From contig DBYF01000004.1 of assembly GCA_002310155.1 (NCBI GenBank), forward strand, positions 17,114 through 26,484: a DNA stretch of 9,371 bases, in the 5' to 3' direction. The notes under the pieces were generated by a model. It saw only the letters and a list, made by a program, of their open reading frames with translations, was not told the DNA's origin and made no database searches. The stretch is from Mageeibacillus sp. UBA1193 (GTDB lineage Bacteria > Bacillota > Clostridia > Saccharofermentanales > Saccharofermentanaceae). Each line of letters starts with the position of its first letter. Position 1 is the stretch's first letter. Below, one piece after another: positions 6,688-9,371 of the stretch. The position numbers were made by a program, and so were the translations under genes.

Positions 6688-7575
6688 TCAGGAGAGAAGA
6701 GCCTTCATATCTTCAGGCATCTCTGAAGTGAACTCCATCCATTCATTGGTGATCGGGTGATAAAAACCCAGTTTGCAGGCGTGAAGTGCCTGACGTTCGA
6801 TCCTGTCTTCATTTTCGATGCAGGGCATTTCCGGGTTTGGAAAGTCGTTGGATCTTGGCCCGTACAGGCCGTCTCCAACAAGCGGGTGACCGAGGTAAAG
6901 TGAGTGTACACGGATCTGATGACATCGTCCGGTTTCCAGCTTATAAGAAACAACAGAGAGATTTCTCTCCGGCAGAGTCTGTATCGTCTTATAGTGCGTC
7001 ACGGACGGATGCCCGTCCTCACGTACGATACGGATCATGATGGAGTTTTCGTCGCGCCCGATGGGTTTATCGATCGTGCCTTCTTCCGGTTCAAAAGCAC
7101 CATAGACGATGCCGACGTATTCTTTCTCCATCTTGTTCTTAGAGACAGTATTGTGGGCGTATCCGTTCTTGGCAATAACGATAAGTCCTGAAGTTTCGCG
7201 GTCGAGACGCATGATCGGGTGGAGCCTCTGGTCGCAGAGCCTCTGAAGAAGAGAGTCATCCATATGCTGCCATGACGGGTGAGTGACGAGATTGCCGGGT
7301 TTCTCGCATACAATGATCCAGTCATCTTCGTAGTAGATCTTGATATCCGTATCAGGTCTGGTGTGGATGATTCCTTCGGCATCGTCATAGATGATCAGGA
7401 TCTCGTCGCCTGTTTCAGGGGTAGCGATCATGCGGGCAGGGAAGCCGTTCAGATATAGTTCACCATAAAGCCGGATGCGCTTGCACAGAAGGTTGGACAT
7501 CTGGTACCGGTCGCGGAGGATGTCATATATTTTCTTACCGCTGTCTTCCGGGCGGATCTTGATCGTCAGCTGCAT
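6688..7575 (-). CDS. RluA-family 23S rRNA/tRNA pseudouridine synthase
   Basis: This 295-residue enzyme of the RluA/RluD family isomerises uridine to pseudouridine in structured RNA; the exact target cannot be read from sequence. Residues about 13-65 resemble an S4 RNA-binding domain (RIRLYGELYLNG, then ETGDEI). The catalytic domain begins around 78 with IYYEDDWIIVCEKPGNLVTHP. The active-site motif is RLDRETSGL at 123-131, with nucleophilic Asp125. The usual His before RLD is Met122. The C-terminal motif LETGRCHQIRVHSLYLGHPL followed by VGDGLYG is standard. The start is supported by AAGGAG (plus-strand CTCCTT, 7581-7586) 5 nt upstream. It is transcribed toward recN, so it belongs to neither flanking operon. 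Length suits Bacillota paralogues such as YjbO/YlyB, but I cannot assign one. Confidence 0.92.
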   Translation of the reverse strand: MQLTIKIRPEDSGKKIYDILRDRYQMSNLLCKRIRLYGELYLNGFPARMIATPETGDEILIIYDDAEGIIHTRPDTDIKIYYEDDWIIVCEKPGNLVTHPSWQHMDDSLLQRLCDQRLHPIMRLDRETSGLIVIAKNGYAHNTVSKNKMEKEYVGIVYGAFEPEEGTIDKPIGRDENSIMIRIVREDGHPSVTHYKTIQTLPERNLSVVSYKLETGRCHQIRVHSLYLGHPLVGDGLYGPRSNDFPNPEMPCIENEDRIERQALHACKLGFYHPITNEWMEFTSEMPEDMKALLS

Positions 7576-7607
7576 CTGAGCTCCTTATATTTTAAGATTT
7601 GATATTT

Positions 7608-7636
7608 ATTCTAATCAAAAGAGAAGGAAATGAAAA
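7608..7636 (-). promoter_or_regulatory. Candidate promoter for the pseudouridine synthase gene
   Basis: On the minus strand, TTTTCA (plus-strand 7631-7636) and TAGAAT (plus-strand 7608-7613) are separated by exactly 17 bp, matching the -35 and -10 consensus at 4 and 5 of 6 positions. Transcription would begin near 7601 and give a leader of about 25 nt containing the AAGGAG site. The surrounding AT-rich sequence offers other partial matches. Confidence 0.42.
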
Positions 7637-7640
7637 GAAA

Positions 7641-7662
7641 GGCAAAATGATTTTCATTTGCC
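7641..7662. other. Bulged hairpin in the divergent intergenic region
   Basis: GGC plus AAATGA pairs with TCATTT plus GCC around a TTT loop, with one bulged A on the left arm, giving 9 base pairs over 22 bases. On the plus strand it is followed by CAAAAAAC, so it is not a rightward terminator. On the minus strand it is followed by a T/C-rich run, but it lies upstream of the predicted promoter of the leftward gene, so there is nothing obvious for it to terminate. Function unknown. Confidence 0.3.
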
Positions 7663-7697
7663 CAAAAAACTGTGTCCTTTTTGTTATTTTTCAGTCT

Positions 7698-7710
7698 ATC
7701 TTGACAAGAT
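7698..7710. repeat. 13-bp perfect odd palindrome upstream of the NuoE-like gene
   Basis: ATCTTG and CAAGAT are perfect inverted arms around a central A. The element contains a perfect TTGACA at 7701-7706 but has no good -10 at the right distance. It is about 16 bp upstream of the predicted -35 of the rightward promoter, a position where a regulator could bind. It could also be chance in an AT-rich gap. Confidence 0.3.
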
Positions 7711-7725
7711 TTTTCCTCTTTTCCA

Positions 7726-7754
7726 TTGAGTAGAAATTGACTATATGTTATCCT
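7726..7754 (+). promoter_or_regulatory. Candidate promoter for the NuoE/NuoF-like operon
   Basis: TTGAGT at 7726-7731 and TATCCT at 7749-7754 are separated by 17 bp, each matching consensus at 4 of 6 positions. Transcription would begin near 7761, directly before the ribosome binding site, giving a very short leader. The better TTGACA at 7701-7706 has no partner -10 at 16-18 bp. Confidence 0.35.
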
Positions 7755-7762
7755 ACCATGTG

Positions 7763-7770
7763 GGAGGTGA
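7763..7770 (+). promoter_or_regulatory. Ribosome binding site that sets a GTG start
   Basis: GGAGGTGA is a near-perfect Shine-Dalgarno sequence, 7 nt before GTG at 7778. The in-frame ATG at 7745 lies upstream of this site and overlaps the candidate -10, so it is unlikely to be the true start. Confidence 0.8.
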
Positions 7771-7777
7771 GTCAACT

Positions 7778-8266
7778 GTGGGAAAACAAAAAATGACTCC
7801 GGAAGAAATGAGCGCAAAGCTCGATGAAGTTCTTTCGAAATACAAGGGCCAGGGCCAGAAGGCTTTGATGGCCACATTGCAGCAGGCTCAGGAAATTTAC
7901 GGCTATCTGCCGCTTCCTGTCCAGAGAAAAGTAGCGGATGCTCTTGAGGTATCTGTTGCTGAGGTTTACGGCGTAATTTCGTTCTATTCTTTCTTCTCTT
8001 TGAAGCCAAAGGGAGAGAACGCTATCAGCGTATGCCTTGGTACAGCCTGCTATGTTAAAGGTTCGCAGGCCCTGCTCGACAAGATCGAGGATGAACTGGG
8101 CATTAAGAACGGAGACGTTACCAAGGATGGTAAGTTCTCTATCTCTGCGTGCCGTTGTGTAGGTGCCTGTGGTCTGGCACCGGTTATTATGATCGGTGAC
8201 GATGTTTATGGTCGTCTGACACCGGATGAGATTCCCGGTATTATTGCAAAGTATAAGGAGGCTTAA
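7778..8266 (+). CDS. NuoE-like 2Fe-2S subunit (HydC/HndA type) of a probable NAD(P)-linked hydrogenase
   Basis: This 162-residue protein belongs to the 24-kDa/NuoE thioredoxin-like ferredoxin family, which passes electrons between a flavin subunit and further iron-sulfur centres. The N-terminal helical part (to about residue 75) has the family's ALMATLQQAQEIYGYLP and VYGVISFYSFFSLKP segments. The [2Fe-2S] ligands are Cys86, Cys91, Cys127 and Cys131, in VCLGTACYVKGS and CRCVGACGLAPV. An extra Cys125 precedes the third ligand, as often seen in this family. Start is GTG 7778, chosen by the strong GGAGGTGA site; the frame from ATG 7745 would add 11 unsupported residues. The next gene follows after 2 nt and encodes the flavoprotein partner. 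No membrane complex I genes are visible. Hydrogenase or formate-dehydrogenase association is inferred from context. Confidence 0.9.
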   Translation: MGKQKMTPEEMSAKLDEVLSKYKGQGQKALMATLQQAQEIYGYLPLPVQRKVADALEVSVAEVYGVISFYSFFSLKPKGENAISVCLGTACYVKGSQALLDKIEDELGIKNGDVTKDGKFSISACRCVGACGLAPVIMIGDDVYGRLTPDEIPGIIAKYKEA

Positions 8267-8268
8267 TC

Positions 8269-9371
8269 ATGGATTTATTTCGTGCGCACGTCCTTGTTTG
8301 CTGTGGTACAGGATGCACATCTTCAAACTCCGCGAAAATTCTCGAGCAGTTTGAACAGCAGATTCCGGCTCAGGGACTTGAAAAAGAAGTAAAAGTAGTA
8401 CAGACAGGATGCTTCGGCCTTTGCGCCCAGGGTCCTATCGTTGTAATTTATCCGGAAGGCGTTATGTACTATCGCGTAACACCTGAGGATGTTGCTGAGA
8501 TCGTAAGCGAGCACCTTCTGAAGGGCCGTTATGTAGAGCGTCTTATGGCTCCGAAGCATGACGGTGCTGCACCGGCAGAGAATACTTCTGCTAATGATAG
8601 CAACTTCTTTAAGAAGCAGATGCGTGTTGCTCTTCGTAACTGCGGTAACATCAACCCGGAGAATATTGATGAGTATATCGCTCATGATGGTTATCAGGCT
8701 CTTGGTAAGATCCTTACCGAGAAGAGAGATCCTGATGCAGTTATCCAGGAAATCATTGATTCCGGTCTCCGTGGCCGTGGCGGCGGCGGATTCCCGACAG
8801 GTCTGAAGTGGAAGTTCGCTTCCGGTAACAGAGGACAGGGCATCACAAAGTATGTTTGCTGCAACGCAGACGAAGGTGACCCGGGTGCATTTATGGACCG
8901 TTCCATCCTCGAGGGTGACCCGCATAGCGTAATCGAGGCTATGGCTATCGCTGCTTACTGCATCGACGCTCACCAGGGTTATGTTTACATCCGTGCTGAG
9001 TACCCGATCGCTGTTAAGAGACTCCAGATCGCTATCGATCAGGCTAGAGAATATGGACTCCTCGGTGAGAACATCTTCGATTCCGGATTCTCCTTTGACC
9101 TGGATATCCGTCTCGGCGCAGGCGCATTCGTTTGCGGTGAGGAAACAGCTCTCATGCGTTCTATCGAAGGTAAGCGTGGTAATCCGACACCTCGTCCGCC
9201 GTTCCCGGCTATCAAGGGTCTGTTCGGTAAGCCGACTATCCTCAATAACGTTGAGACATATGCTAACATCCCGGTTATCATCAACAAGGGTGCTGAATGG
9301 TTCGCTTCTGTTGGTACAGAAAAGTCCAAGGGTACTAAGGTATTCGCTCTCGGCGGTAAGGTAAACAACGT
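8269..9371 (+). CDS. NuoF-like NADH/FMN subunit with N-terminal 2Fe-2S domain (HydB/HndC type), 3' truncated by window
   Basis: The frame is open from ATG 8269 to the window end (367 complete codons). AAGGAGG at 8255-8261 lies 7 nt before the ATG. Residues 1-90 form a thioredoxin-like [2Fe-2S] domain, with Cys11, Cys16, Cys48 and Cys52 in CCGTGCTSS and TGCFGLCAQGP. After an Ala/Asn/Ser-rich linker (about 98-112), the 51-kDa NuoF-type domain begins. GRGGGGFPTG at 169-178 binds NADH. CNADEGDPGAF from 198 and GAGAFVCGEETAL from 283 line the FMN/NADH site. LNNVET is at 325-330. The C-terminal 4Fe-4S cysteines and any ferredoxin domains would lie beyond the window. This layout is that of the NADH-binding subunit of electron-bifurcating or NADP-reducing [FeFe] hydrogenases. 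Rich use of GCT, GGT, CGT and AAC codons suggests high expression. Confidence 0.93.
   Translation, partial: MDLFRAHVLVCCGTGCTSSNSAKILEQFEQQIPAQGLEKEVKVVQTGCFGLCAQGPIVVIYPEGVMYYRVTPEDVAEIVSEHLLKGRYVERLMAPKHDGAAPAENTSANDSNFFKKQMRVALRNCGNINPENIDEYIAHDGYQALGKILTEKRDPDAVIQEIIDSGLRGRGGGGFPTGLKWKFASGNRGQGITKYVCCNADEGDPGAFMDRSILEGDPHSVIEAMAIAAYCIDAHQGYVYIRAEYPIAVKRLQIAIDQAREYGLLGENIFDSGFSFDLDIRLGAGAFVCGEETALMRSIEGKRGNPTPRPPFPAIKGLFGKPTILNNVETYANIPVIINKGAEWFASVGTEKSKGTKVFALGGKVNN

Noticed and set aside
6711..6728. CTTCAG/CTGAAG stem near the recN and pseudouridine synthase stops as a shared terminator
   Set aside because: It lies inside the coding end of the minus-strand gene and has no T-run on the plus strand.
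7681..7700. Possible Rex operator beginning TTGTTA
   Set aside because: Only the left half resembles the site; the matching TTAACAA half is absent.
7611..8009. 132-codon minus-strand frame covering the divergent intergenic region and the start of the NuoE-like gene
   Set aside because: It overlaps the conserved NuoE coding frame and its own translation is a Lys/Arg/Pro-rich shadow without family features.
8323..8973. 216-codon open frame on the minus strand opposite the NuoF-like gene
   Set aside because: The plus-strand frame carries unmistakable NuoF motifs over the same bases; the antisense product resembles no family.
1..9371. Apparent high frequency of GATC
   Set aside because: Most copies come from ATC isoleucine codons after AAG, GAG or other G-ending codons and from GAT followed by C, so codon choice explains it without invoking a methylation signal.
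1..9371. CRISPR array, insertion sequence, tRNA or phage genes
   Set aside because: No direct repeats with regular spacers, transposase motifs, tRNA-like cloverleaf or phage-type proteins were seen on either strand.

Overview
The window looks like a chromosomal segment of an anaerobic Bacillota bacterium, most likely a member of Clostridia. Three things support this: the gene order xseA-xseB-ispA-dxs-nadK-argR-recN, which is a known Firmicutes neighbourhood; strong AGGAGG-type ribosome binding sites; and a NuoE/NuoF-type flavin/iron-sulfur module of the kind found with NAD(P)-linked [FeFe] hydrogenases in fermenting anaerobes. Base composition looks near balanced by eye. I cannot name the genus.

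Layout. (1) 1-3525, plus strand: the 3' end of xseA, then xseB, ispA and dxs, packed with a 1-nt gap, an ATGA overlap and a 3-nt gap. This is exonuclease VII followed by two isoprenoid precursor enzymes. (2) 3526-3667: an AT-rich gap with a sigma-70-type -10, two ARG-box-like sequences across the promoter, and a short GC hairpin before the next ribosome binding site. (3) 3668-6685, plus strand: nadK, argR and recN. argR overlaps the end of nadK, and recN follows after 11 nt, so this is probably one transcript. (4) 6688-7575, minus strand: an RluA-family pseudouridine synthase converging on recN with only 2 nt between stop codons. (5) 7576-7777: a 202-bp divergent intergenic region with a candidate promoter for each side, one bulged hairpin and two short inverted repeats. 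(6) 7778 to the window end, plus strand: a NuoE-like 2Fe-2S subunit, then a NuoF-like subunit with its own N-terminal thioredoxin-fold 2Fe-2S domain. The second gene runs off the window. The pair resembles HydC/HydB or HndA/HndC of multimeric [FeFe] hydrogenases, but the catalytic hydrogenase subunit is not in view.

Most of the window is conserved housekeeping sequence. I found no new multi-gene system. The points most worth following up are the candidate ArgR autoregulatory operator at the nadK-argR-recN promoter, the reduced form of the conserved cluster (no tlyA between dxs and nadK; no spoIVB/spo0A after recN), and the start of a probable electron-transfer hydrogenase operon cut by the window edge. 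No stretch longer than about 200 bases lacks a gene.
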